From NCBI GenBank assembly GCA_015680685.1, contig MNCI01023672.1, positions 440,731 through 493,499 of the forward strand: 52,769 nucleotides of DNA, written 5' to 3'. Of this stretch, positions 10,487 to 21,799 are shown in pieces. Both the position numbers and the translations under genes were made by a program. The number at the start of each line of letters is the position of its first letter. The first letter of the stretch is position 1. Origin of the DNA: Gnetum montanum (taxonomy: Eukaryota > Streptophyta > Gnetopsida > Gnetales > Gnetaceae). The notes beneath the pieces were generated by a model, which saw nothing but the letters and a program-made list of their open reading frames with translations, searched no databases and had not been told where the DNA came from.

Positions 10487-13000
10487 CTATTGTTGGTTTG
10501 AAGGAAGCTCTGAAGCCTTGTATGTTGGAGGAGCTTGCACAAACTCAACCGCTTGTGGTTGTGAGAGCTTGTTTGGGATTTTGGTTCTAAAGAAAGGTCT
10601 TCTCTTCTTGCGGTTGTCATAACTAGTAGTGGGTTGAAGGATTATAGCTCTCGTAGCATTACATTGTTGTGGTTGAGTGGGGAGTTCCCCTTGCATTGTT
10701 GGAGCGGGAGGTAGTGGAACTACCAGTGTAAGAGTGGAAGATGGATTCAGAGGATGGTATGTATGTGGTGTGTCTCCCAAAGGAGAAGGAGTCCTAAAAT
10801 ACTCCTGAACTTGGTAGTGATATTGTGGAGTTGCGTGACCCATAGAGTCACTTGGAGAAACCAATTGTTGCATGTAGTAGCCAGATGGGTCTGGTTGTTG
10901 GTAAGGGTATTGTTGTCTAGGCAATGGCATCTCCCATGACTGTGGGTGTTGCCACTATTGGTGTTGCCCAATAGGTTGTGGTGGAGCTCCACTTGGGTAA
11001 TACGTTCATAGTTGGTGGAACTACCTTGGGTTACCTTGGGGATAAGGTAACCTTTGGGGTGTCTGCTGTCTATTAAGTCTTGGGTTGAGTGCATACATCC
11101 CAGACTCTTGCAGATGTGAGATTATTGGGCAACATCCCTTAGGATGGTCATATTGGCAGATCTCACATCCACCATCATTGTCCATGTCAGAATCCATAAC
11201 CTCATTGGTAACAGTCATTTTCCCCTTACCCTTGTCATGTGCATGGCCTAAATCTCTCCACTTTTTCTTATCATGGTCACTACTTCGTTCCTTCTTAGAC
11301 TCCTCTATGATTTTCATGATAGTTTTGAATCTACTGTCTAAGGAGTCCCACATCTGATCTACCTTAGCCGCCACTTCCTTTGTTAGCTTCTGAAGCAACA
11401 AGGTTTTTATATTCACCAACTCTTCGAGTGGTGACTCATCCTCTTCATCATAGAATCTTACTCCCTTCTTTCGAAGGGAAGGATTGCAGTTATATTCTTC
11501 TGCGCTTTCAATTTATAGTAGCTCCCCTTCTTCTTTAGCTACTTGCTCCAACAATCGATGAATTTCATGGGACCTAAGTTCAGACAACCTCCCTTGGGCA
11601 TATGTCCCAAGGGTTCTCCTAGTATCGTGTCTTAGCCCATCTACGAGGTGGTGAAGTTGATCCCATTGTGCATAACCATGGCTCGGGCAATGATGTAGCA
11701 ATGCATAATATTGGCCCATGGCAGCATCCAAGGGTTTTTGATTACCTTGTTTCCATCCTTGGATCTGTTTACGCAAGTTGGACACTCTGGAGTATGTTTG
11801 GTATTTATAGTTGAATAATTCTAGCATTGTACTCCACCTTCTAATGGTTTCCAGCTCTAAGGACTAGTACCAACTCTCTGCTTCTTTTATGAGTGTCCTA
11901 GGAAACAACTTTAACTTCTGCCACTCATTTTCAATATTTTGCAAGGTGCAAGCATCATGGAATTCTTATAAGTGATTTTTCATATCAGCATTGTATCCCC
12001 CTTCGAAGCGTGGGATATTGTTCATATCTAGTCTCTTGATCCGACTATCTTTTTGATGCCTTGTAGGTATTCTCACTACCTCCGGAATATCTAACATACT
12101 TCGGGTGGCAAGTAGGGGTTTGTCATGATCATCTCTCTCATGACGTCTATGATGCCTACGTGCCTCCCTACTTTCCCTTCTACCATGCCTAGACTCTCTA
12201 GACTGCCCTCGTCCTCGCTCTCGACTCTCATGTCGAGGAATCTCATTTTGCTTACCCTTATCCTCACCATTGTGCTTCTTGTGACTGCATCCTAATGTGG
12301 AAGGAGAGGGTGAATGATGTGATGAAGGGGAAGAAGAAGGAGAACCATCGCCATGACGATGTTTCTTACCTTCTCTTCGATGGCTATGGCCCCGATTGTG
12401 ATGATGATTAGAATGTCCATCCTTGTCATGTGTTTTTGTTCCCTCGGTGAATAGTTAGTGTTCATGGGGATCAGAACTAGGGTTGTGTATCATGGAGCAT
12501 AGGTTCTGATACCCCACCTCCTCACTATTATTAGGAGGGGAAACATTATTTGATGGAGAACATGTTATAATTGGTTCACCATATTCAATTTTGCTTAGGA
12601 TGTGTGGGACCCCTTTGCTTTTCAACAATGTATGGTGGCTCTCCTGCCTCGAGTCCCTTAGATGTTGCACTGCTGTGGGAGGGTAATCCCTTATGTCATA
12701 ATATTCTACAACGTATTCAACATATAATTCTATCATGCCTATCTGTGCAAGAGCACAAAGAAGCATGTTAGGGACTGCCTAATCTGGAGGTAACACTATG
12801 TTACCTTGCAAGTCTCTCCAACGCAGTTGTTCATCCTGATGGAGGATAAAGGTAAAATTGGGTATATATTCATCATGATGATTATATACCACCCGATACT
12901 GTTGAGGAACTGGTGGTTTTTGGTTATGTGTTTGGTGCCACCGACTATCTCTAGTGTGATCCCTAGGTGGTGAATTGCTTTTATGAGAAGAAGAAGACAT
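10487..13000 (-). pseudogene. gag: gag of element B, full-length frame with stops
   Basis: The frame starts at ATG 13000 (MSSSSHKSNSPPRDHTRDS) and stays in one phase through the protease, so gag and protease formed one polyprotein. Domains in order: an N-terminal region with DEYIPNFTFILHQDEQLRWR; a His/Ser/Arg-rich basic stretch (about 12440-12130); the gag core (about 12110-11510: LKLFPRTLIKEAESWY, YQTYSRVSNLRKQIQGWKQ, LHHLVDGLRHDTRRTLG); a zinc knuckle CX2CX3HX4C (about 11165-11125); and a Pro/Gln-rich tail. Several in-frame stops occur. Where C or D can be compared, several replace Gln or Arg codons by transitions. No frameshift is needed, so B is the best-preserved gag here. Confidence 0.85.
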
Positions 13001-13125
13001 TGTGTCTTATTCGGTGTGCTAATTAACCGTTATATAATTTTTTGTTTAATTAACCCTAAGGGTTCATTTAAGCTCTCAACGATGTGGATAATTTCCTATG
13101 TTCTACTTAGCATACAAACACTTAG

Positions 13126-13143
13126 TCCCTGGCAATGGCACCA
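13126..13143 (-). other. Primer-binding site of element B (tRNA-Asp)
   Basis: Plus-strand TCCCTGGCAATGGCACCA, one base before the LTR start at 13145, is a decayed copy of the tRNA-Asp 3' end. Confidence 0.75.
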
Positions 13144-13144
13144 A

Positions 13145-13960
13145 TGATGAGAGGCGAGATACCCCTACACTCAACCATACAAATACGAGCGTTTTCACGC
13201 ACGATCCGATCGAACTCCGTAGACAGACTAGTTGTGGCACCTAGATATTTAGCCTTAGGTCGCAGTTTGCTATCTTCCCACCTAGACTAGTATTATATTT
13301 GTCACATATGGTTTACTCCAGAGTGAGGTGTATGATGGGTTTCTAATCTAATGCTACTCCTGAAGATAATGGAAAATGAGATTAACTAAGCTAGGAGGAA
13401 AAGGGTAAGAGAATCTAAACTAGCTTAAGTGCAATGAGCATCCATTCCTTAATTATCCGTACACACCTTGGACTTCGTGCATGACTACCATTGGGATTAC
13501 CAAGTGCAGATCCTAGGTACGCTACTAGGTTACCAAGTAGTCACACTTAAGAGCTCATAATCAAGTCATATTCATTCCGCATTTTAACATGAGTTTAAGG
13601 GTAAGAGAGACTAATTAGGAAAGCAGTAAATAAAAATTAAATAAATAAATAAATAAAGTGAATGCTGCAATGATGAAGTAATCTTGATCTTTATTGTTGA
13701 TCATGTACGTGTCCAAGTACATCACACTCGAATAAAGGATGTTGTACAATTACATTCACCACATTGTAGGCATACACTAGAAAATAATCTATCTCTGGAG
13801 GGATCAAACTACCAGAGTTTAGCTACAACCTAATCTAAAACTGTGAAACAAGGGAGAGCTGCCTCTTATTTATAGAACTGGTGGTGGGCTGTGATATCGC
13901 GTACGCGATATTGCAGGGAAAGATGCGATATCGTGGCCCATGCGATATCGCGTCCCATCA
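13145..13960 (-). repeat. 5' LTR of element B
   Basis: An 816-base family-1 LTR, TGATGAG...CCCATCA. Its TATA box on the minus strand is at 13874-13867. Four GATATC-type cores lie at 13891-13956, including GATATCGCGTACGCGATATT. Its outer flank is non-LTR DNA beginning ACATC. Confidence 0.85.
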
Positions 13961-15455
13961 ACATCTTTCTTGCAAGGTTAAAAGTCCTATTTCCTTAAGT
14001 CATAGGAATAATTCTTTTCTCAAGTTTTCTTAACCTTATTTGTGTAATTAACTTTTTTCCTTTGGAAATAATTAAATTTTTAAAAGTAGGAATGATTAAA
14101 AATGATATTTTTAACCTACTAAAGTCTAAGTCAACATCACTCTAACCGACAATGCTCATCCTACCAAGTAGGGTTTTGGGAGGATCATTAAATGAGTAAA
14201 AGCCTAAAATCTTTGAGTGGCTGCACCTAGGATTGAACCTAGATCTTTGACTTAAGAAATAAATACCTTACCATCACTCTAAATGATGGTCCCTAGGGTC
14301 AAGTTAACAAATAATTTGAATAGAAAAAGAAAAAGAAAAAACTAGTACTGTGAAAATCTTATTGGATCAATGTAAGGAAATTGAGATACGTATAGATCTC
14401 CTACTTAAAACATAAGGGCCATAGCTAGCCATATAGGTTTGCAGGAAATTTATTAGTTATTACATAATAATAGCATTTATTATCTCTTTTAAACTCTTTC
14501 CTTAGACCAAACAAATAAACCAAGAGTGATCATTCTTATCATGTAATTATTTAACTAAAACCTAGAATGACCTAGGAAGTTAACTTATATAATTAAAAAT
14601 TGGAAGAAGAGAAATTGATCCAACCAAGAACATATCACTTTTATATCTATTTTGATCACATTAGTTAACCCTAATCATATGTTAGTTTTATTACCTTGAA
14701 TTAGGAACTTAATAAGCTATCATTAGACCCAAGATAATATCAAAATTAAATATGTAAATTCTACTAAAAAAGTTAACCTACCTTGTCATAAATAAGGACA
14801 TATTATGTAGATAACATAATTTCACTTATAGGCTAGGTCTAATAAGGCCATTTTTTGAAATGAATGATTCTACTTTATACAAATTTTTTAAAATTAATGG
14901 GTTATTTAGGCATTGAAACTATTGTTAGCACATAATGTTATCTTAGATGATTTCAGTGGAACCAACTTCATTTTTATTGGAGTTACATATTTCCAAGTTA
15001 AAGTTTTAACCCTCTTTCATATGACCACCAAAGTCAAATGTTAGGTTGATAATTAAAATCATTGTCAATTTATTAAGTTTTATTAAAATAAAATTTAAAT
15101 AATAATAGATTATTTTAAAAAATATAAAAAACACATAAAAAGGGGAATCATGCAAGGCAATATGTCATATCAAAATTGCACAAGCCCTAATACCTATGTT
15201 GGCATATAATAAAAAAATTTATATTAATAATAATAAAACCCTAATGCACATGGTATGTGGCATCTTTCACCCACCACGATTAGTGTTGTATGGTTGTAGA
15301 TGATGGAGAGATGAAATAAGGAGTTACAGGAAAAGGTGGATTAAACTACTACTAATCTAAACAAGGTAGAGCATGTAAATAAATTTGCGTCTCATAGTCC
15401 TAAATCAATCAGGAGAGATTTTAACACATAAGTAAAAACCAAGGAGAAGTTGTAC
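13961..15455. other. AT-rich intergenic DNA
   Basis: I see no coding frame, RNA gene or recognisable repeat here beyond AT-rich simple stretches (for example 15080-15130 and 15210-15240). Confidence 0.5.
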
Positions 15456-15707
15456 ATGGAGAAGGAAGAAGTTCTGAGAAATCTAGAAGTTGAATAGAGG
15501 ACTCATCAACTACTTTGGTAAGCAAATTTTTTTGTAGATTCTATGCAACTTGCTAAGTACATTGGTGAGATTTTGAATATCTTAGTTGCAAGTAATTTAG
15601 CGATTATAGATTCTTCTCTTATCATGGATCATGGTGTACTTAAGAGGGTAACCACTACAAAATTAAAGATCATGATCCCTACATCTTCCTTTTCCTCTCA
15701 TCTGTAA
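15456..15707 (+). pseudogene. Unrecognised 83-codon frame with two stops
   Basis: From ATG 15456 a frame runs to TAA 15705-15707, with a TAG and a TAA near its start. The later part (DSMQLAKYIGEILNILVASN) reads like protein but matches no family I know. It could be a fragment of an old gene or transposon, or chance. Confidence 0.2.
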
Positions 15708-16494
15708 ACTTCCAAAGTTGTCAAAGAATTATCTCATCTCTTTTCTTCTCAAATCACAAAGGAATAAATCATTGAAGATGATTAAAAACTCTATGAATTT
15801 GATGTTGTATTAAATTTTAAGCTTGCTAAACCAAGTAATGAAAAATTTCCATTTGGTTATGTTAAGTGATAATTTATGAAGTTCTATGAATTCCTATGGT
15901 TATCTATCTTTGTTACATTGTGTTTATAATTTCTTACATTATTCATATCTCCAAGAGAATTTTTCCCTTGTAAAGTTTTCTTATTATAAGTTTCTTTTTA
16001 TCCATTTTGAGTAACGATTATTATGTTAGAGATATAACCAAGAATATTATATATATTGAGGACCATAATTGTCAATATATACATGTTAGAATCCTAATAA
16101 ATAGCTTCATTGTAACATCCTATTTTTAGATGTCATGGAAAACATCAAATATATGTAACATTTGACATTATGCATAATGAATGTGATAGGGAAAATGTAG
16201 AAATAAATAAAAAGGAAACTTTATTAATATGGAAATAATGTATCTATGTCATGCTTTGAGCATTACATTGAGTTATCTTCCTTTGACATTTATTTCTTAG
16301 AGGTAATCCAACACTACAACCATGGTTGGGTGTACATTGATCAAAAGGAATGGTCAATCACCTCCCTATCCTACTTCACTCAACATCCATTATCCTATTT
16401 AACTTTACAATTCAATGCTAGTACGACCTCTAATTTTCAAGTATAAATCCCATAGGTCAAATCTCTAAAGGTCATCTTAAAAGACATTTCAGTT

Positions 16495-16975
16495 CTTATT
16501 ACAATTATTACATCATTTTTTATTAAGTAACATCATCTTTATTACTAAATGGATCCATTTGGGAATGGGGACCTGATAAAGTAACTACATTAGGTTTTTT
16601 TTTATCCTCAAACAAGTCCATGTTAAGGATTTTTATTCATGCTCTAGTGCTCCTTCCAAGCTCCAATGCTTCAAAGCTTTATATTGTCATTTTGAGTAGG
16701 GTTGAATATTTAAATTTCTGTTTCTTTTGCAAATGAAATATAAATGACAAAATTATTTAGAAAAATAAATCTTATCATATCAATATTTACCTCATTCTCT
16801 AAGGTAATAACAAGAGGTGAGGTCTATCAATCATCAATCACTAGTCCTAAATAGGATTACATAAAGTGTAACTCATATCTACAGTTACCTAGGTGAAGGT
16901 AGAGAATATCTTTTTTCCTATTTGTATTACCCTAAAATTTTTTTACTTACCTAATTTAGAAATATAAATTAAATA
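16495..16975 (-). repeat. Diverged inverted copy of a gypsy 3' end (mate of 21800-22250)
   Basis: The reverse complement aligns with 21800-22250 over some 450 bases. Shared parts in order are AGGTAAGTAAA, a block with TTAGGACTAGTGATTG, the motif ATATTCAACC, a short frame ending ...SLEGALEHE, and CCCCATTCCCAAATGG. The frame resembles the last residues of chromovirus pol (typically MEEATWE), and the purine-rich bases after it would be a purine tract. The copy abuts the 3' end of the LINE at 16985. Confidence 0.5.
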
Positions 16976-16984
16976 GATAAAGAG

Positions 16985-18530
16985 GAATCATCATCTTAGT
17001 CTTATCCCAATAATATGGGGTAGGCTACATGAGTTCTTTTTCACCATTCACCTCTATATAGACCTAGATATTTGTTTATTATTAATTTCTTTAAATTATC
17101 TTTGGTTATTTTTTCTTATGTCTTCTTTGGTTTTCCTTTCAATGGCTTTCATGGAATATTAGTGTAGTAATCATTATTTATAGGCTCATTGTATGATATT
17201 CTTTACACATGTTCAAACCATCTAAGCCATCATTATTGTAGCTTATCTAAAATAGAAGACATTGTAAGTCTTTCTTTAATGTCTATATTATGTAGTTTAT
17301 GTCTTTTGGTAATATTCAACATCCATCAAAGCATTCACATTTCTACCATACTAATTTATTGTTCATGCCTTTTTTGCACTACCTAACATTCAGCACCATA
17401 TAAGATAGAATGTCTAATTACTATTTTGTAAAACTTTTTCTTCAATTTTATTAGTATTCTTTTATCACATTGAACACCACTAGCCTATCTCCATTTTAAC
17501 CATCCTACCTCAATTCTATTTCTTATATATTTGTCAATTTCACTATCTAATTAGAGGATTGATCCTAGCTAGACAAACTATTTGTAGTGAGGGATTTTTT
17601 GACCTTGAATTATTACTTTTATTTCACCATTGTTTATGCTATTATTAAAATTTCATTCCATTTATTCTATCTTCTATTAATTTTTAAGCCTTTTGATTTT
17701 AAATCATGTCTCCACTTCTCCATTTTAGAGGCAATATTTTCTCAAACTATATCCACCAATATAATATCATCTACAAATAAAATACACGAAGGGATCTCAT
17801 CTTATATTACCTTTATTAATTTATCCATAATAATGACTAATAAGTATAGGCTAAGGGCAAAGCCTTAATGTATACCTACTACGACTGGAAAATCAAATGT
17901 TGTTCTATAAGATGTTTTAATTTTATTGGTAGCTTCTTCATACATGTCTTGAATCACTTTAATATATTTATCACAGATGTTTTTTCTTTGCAAGATCCAC
18001 CAAATAATATTTCTAGGCACTCTATCATATGCTTTTTCTAAGTCAATGAAGATCAAATATATATTTTTTCTATGTTTTCTAAAATTCTTCATTAATTATC
18101 ATATTAAGAAATTAGCCTTTGCAATAGATCTCCCTAGCATAAAGCTAGATTGATTTTCTAATGCTATTGATTCAAGTATGAGATGCTGCTATGTCACTCT
18201 CTCACAAAGCTTCATCATATGGCTTATTAGCTTGCACAATTTTCTATATATCCTTTATTTTTATAGATGGGAACAACAAAGCCCTTTTTTCAATTTTTGG
18301 GCATTTCTTCTTTCTTAAAAATTTTGTTAAATAACTGTGTTAGCAAACAAACTTCTATATCTCCTAGTGCTTTTCAAGATTATAGAGGAGTTTTATCCAA
18401 TCTTACTGCTTTTCCATTTTTAATCTTTGATAAGTTTGTCTTCATCTTAGAGAAGGGAAGCTTATTAACCAAACCAAAATTTGGTTCTTCTTCTTAGATG
18501 TCTTCTCTTAGGAACTCTTTAGTTAATCAT
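16985..18530 (-). mobile_element. 5'-truncated RTE-type LINE, dead
   Basis: The minus strand shows collinear remnants of a plant RTE reverse transcriptase. They are NGKAVRLDKTPL..W/KALGD near 18410-18340, VPIYKNKG near 18275, the block FIDLEKAYDRVPRNIIWW at about 18050-17990 with FDFPVVVG to 17880, the catalytic box ILFVDDIILV near 17775, and LYGAEC near 17395. The 3' untranslated part keeps the hallmark AACTCATGTAGCCTACCCC and GGGATAAGACTAAGATGATGA at 17035-16985. The endonuclease domain is absent, and stops and shifts are frequent. The protein would act in target-primed reverse transcription. Confidence 0.8.
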
Positions 18531-18710
18531 AAAGAAGAATAAAAGTAAGAAATAAAGGTAAGTTAAGAAACTCAATAATATTCATCAACCTCTTGGATCA
18601 AGGGGCATACTCATAATTCTACCATAAGGATTATATGGTTAAAGGGTCTCATTAAAGATTGCACGTAGCATAGTGACATCTCTTTTGAGCTCCATTTTCA
18701 TCCCTACAAG

Positions 18711-18932
18711 TTGTTATTTGCACATTTTAGAAAGCTAGAAAAATGTAGGAGATGTCCCACTCAAAGAGGAGACATCTCATCTAAGAAGGAGACGTCTTAT
18801 TTAACTAGGAGATGTCTTGTCCTACTTGGAGATGTCTCTAGGAAGGCACCTCCCCCAAACAAGAGATGTCTTTGCCCAAAAAGAGATGTCTCATCTCAAT
18901 CATTGCAATCTTATGCTTTTCTGGCCAAATAA
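18711..18932 (+). repeat. Degenerate tandem array with the motif GAGATGTCT
   Basis: Eight or so copies of GGAGATGTC/GAGATGTCT, separated by 10-20 variable bases, lie between 18745 and 18895. The array keeps one frame open across 73 codons, but this follows from the repeat. Similar arrays sit inside the LTRs of E and F, so this may be the interior of another old LTR. Confidence 0.5.
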
Positions 18933-19990
18933 CTATTCCCAAAACTAAGTGAGCCTTTAACATTGTGTATTGGCCAGATAAAAGAAACATTGTTGAGCCT
19001 ACCTCATATATCAGAGACTCATTCTGGTCCATTTCATTTACTTAGGATAAGACTTATTATTCTGGCCCATTTCATTTACTTAGGATTCTGAACCTCCATC
19101 ATTATTGTGATCAAGCCTATACAACCATTATGGAATGGTCTTTTAATATTTTAGCAAAATTAGGTGAACTGTATTATCCTATGAACTTTATCTTACATTA
19201 TTCTTTTTTGCTCCACATCATGATAGAAATGTAATAACAACTCCATCATTCACCAAACCACCACGTCAATGACTAGTGGAGGAAACCTAGTTGGTAATAA
19301 AAGCCACATGTAAATATATTTAAATTTTTAAAATTATAATTTTGATTTAATACAAAAATTTAATTAAACAAAAAAAAGGATCACAAGGCCCTGCAAGGGC
19401 CTGCGTAGCCCTGCATTGGGCTATGCAGGACTGTTCAAGTCTATCCAAGCCTTGTAACGACCAACCTCCACTACTGCACTATAGCCCTTCCATCACCATG
19501 CACTATTCGCTTCCCTGTCGGGCTTTGCCATCACACCTCATCTTTCTTGTTGTCATGTGCCCCATTTTCATCATCACTTTTTCCTCCATCATCGTTGCCT
19601 TCACCTCTGCCATCGTCAAAAACTCTATAGATATTTTCAACGACCCATGATATTTGTAGATACCATCGGTATCATGAAAACCTACCTTCCCCAGTAGCCA
19701 TCAATGCCATGAAAACCTACCTCCTCTAGTGACACAACCAATGCCAAAAAAAACTTTCCTACATCAACAACTCGCAAACACTAGCGGTGCCAGAAAAACC
19801 TACCTCATTTGGTAGTTTTGGCCACTGAGAAATTGTCATTAGTTGATGTAAAATTTTCTAATAATTGATAGAAATTTTCAAAATTTCCAAATAACAAAAA
19901 AGCAAGAAAATTTTAAATATTAAAAATTAGTAAGATTTGATTATTAATTCAAGTTGACATTTTGGTTGTAAGAGAGATAAAAATTCTATA
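18933..19990. other. AT-rich intergenic DNA with a short degenerate repeat
   Basis: No gene is supported. At about 19655-19810 the phrase ATGCCATGAAAACCTACCT recurs three to four times with a period near 50 bases and heavy decay. Confidence 0.4.
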
Positions 19991-20060
19991 ATTAAGCATG
20001 TCTATCTTGGAGTAGTACTAGGATGGGTATCCTCTTGGGAAGTCTCATTGTCTATGCCTA
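19991..20060 (+). ncRNA. 5S-rRNA-derived fragment (3' half), possibly from a Cassandra-type LTR
   Basis: TTAAGCATG, then an exact 19-base match GAGTAGTACTAGGATGGGT, then CCTCTTGGGAAGTC. These correspond in order and spacing to the second half of plant 5S rRNA, which holds the internal A, intermediate and C promoter boxes. The first half is missing and substitutions are frequent, so it is not a working 5S gene. Cassandra terminal-repeat elements are known to carry this same part of 5S rRNA in their LTRs. No matching second LTR was found nearby. Confidence 0.65.
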
Positions 20061-20639
20061 AAGTTTTGAACTTCAGAAGCCTTAACTTTTGATTCTAAAA
20101 GCCTTTTTTCAATGAACTAAGAGTCATTTCTTGCAAATTTCAACCTTTTAGATGCAATGGAAAAGTCAGATTAGTCTCACCAAGCTCCAAAAATTAGTTT
20201 TTACTCATCCAACATGATGCCTCAAGATTCTCAAAGGCTCAGTTTTAGCATAATTCAAGCATACGATGTTTATTACTAACATATGAAGGGTAATTCTAAC
20301 ATTTTCTCGCCTTCTGAAATTAATGGTGAGTCCAGATTGATCATCTAGGTACCTAGAAATTAGATGATATCTTAAACCATGCCTTAATAGATCATAGATT
20401 AGAATGACTAACCATGACCAACAATTTAATTGTTGGAACTAAATAGATGTAACCTCTTATGCCATTTTGGGCCTTAAGATTAAATGCTTAGCCTATGCTA
20501 ATAGCTAGTCTTAGATCACTAACCCCTAGTGTATCATTAGTTACACTACCAGAGTTAGTGTTCTAAAGAGGGTAGAAAGATCATTAAGAGTTTAGATAAT
20601 GTAGTTAGTTATTACTCATCCAAAATCAATTAGAGAATT
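20061..20639. other. Intergenic DNA without recognised content
   Basis: No frame or repeat can be supported between the 5S-like fragment and the CCR4-like relic. Confidence 0.35.
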
Positions 20640-20869
20640 AGTTGGTGAACTTGAATGATCAAGAAGATGTATACCAATTCACCTTACAACCAAATCATGC
20701 AACAACAACATGGAGAGTTATAATCTTGTTTTGACAAGGTGGTGTATGATACCCATGAGAAAAAATAACATAGGAGAGAATCTAGGTATAGAAATGAAAG
20801 TCTTACCCAATGAAAAACAAAATTTGCTATGTTCATCATTGACTAGCATGAGTATTGATATCCATGAAT

Positions 20870-21745
20870 CTTAGTGGCGTGACAAGATTTGAATGCTGAT
20901 GTCTTAGGTCTACAAGAAGTCTTACCATGGGAATTTTTTTATCAATTCTAATAGAATTTAAAAAGGATGGGATATATACGTAGTACAATGGAAGTTCTTC
21001 TTTCGATCCATATAGATTAACCTATTACTAAGATCATAACATGGATGGTTGTGCAATATTTTATAAAGAAGCCAAATTTGAACTAGTACAAAGGTTTAAA
21101 TGAAAATTAGAACGTATGATCTTCAAAATTCCAGAACTTCAAATCATGGATAAGAAAGAGTTGTCCAAATGCTAGACTTTGTTAAGTGGCCTATTAAATC
21201 AACCAAATAGAAGAATTTTTAAAGAATAATTTATTCCTAACCCGTACCAATATATATCCAATGTCATTCATCCTTTGTGGAGACTTCAATGCAAAATTTG
21301 AAAGTAGTGTTTATCAATTCTTAAATATGGATGTGTAAAAGAACCCTTAAAAGATGAACCTAATTTGAAAAAGATATTTCCATAAATTCAACATGAAATT
21401 CCATTGGTCAGTGCATATTCTACTTACTTTGAATCTTCAATTGACAAGTCAAATTCCAAAATTCAAGAACATATGATGTTATTGGATAGAATTCATGAAG
21501 AACCACATTTCAACAATTACACTATCATGACTAATGAAGATGGACCAACCTCATTCTTCATTAAGACCCTAGACTATATTTGGTACGATTCTTAATTCTT
21601 CTAAGTTACCAAGTTATTAGAGCTAATTTCTAAAGAAGAAGTTGAGAAGAAGCAAGATCAAGCCCTACCATCCCAAACAAAGTCATTTGACCACATATCC
21701 CGTATGGTGAAACTACAACTACTTTCATTAATTTCCATGGTTGAT
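20870..21745 (+). pseudogene. Retro-copy of a CCR4-like deadenylase gene, heavily decayed
   Basis: Shifting frames give collinear pieces of the endonuclease/exonuclease/phosphatase fold of plant CCR4 homologues. They are ADVLGLQEVLPWEFF near 20900-20945, DGCAIFYK near 21050, the strand MSFILCGDFNAKFESS near 21262-21310 (the CGDFN motif), IPLVSAYSTYFESS near 21400, PHFNNYTIMTNEDGPTSF with KTLDYIWY near 21510-21590, and ALPSQTKSFDHI near 21665. A live enzyme would shorten mRNA poly(A) tails with the CCR4-NOT complex. No introns are seen between the motifs, which suggests a processed copy, although exons could simply be missing. About ten stops and shifts rule out function. Confidence 0.7.
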
Positions 21746-21799
21746 TGAGATCAGGTAGTATCTTAATCTTACTTTTATTTATAACCTTCATAATTTTCT

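Larger units (their letters stand above)
6965..13960 (-). mobile_element. Element B: pol-less Athila-like retrotransposon
   Basis: Minus-strand order: 5' LTR (13960-13145), tRNA-Asp primer site (13143-13126), gag and protease in one frame (13000-9638), about 1.9 kb of non-coding DNA with a small conserved ORF, purine tract (7737-7725), 3' LTR (7724-6965). Reverse transcriptase, RNase H and integrase are absent. Alignment with D shows that homology stops shortly after the protease linker, at the same place as in C. The right flank after 13960 (ACATC) has no purine tract, so 13960 is a true outer edge of the composite. Confidence 0.8.

Noticed and set aside
17189-17868. Plus-strand frames of 65-93 codons
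   Set aside because: They are antisense to the LINE reverse transcriptase remnants.
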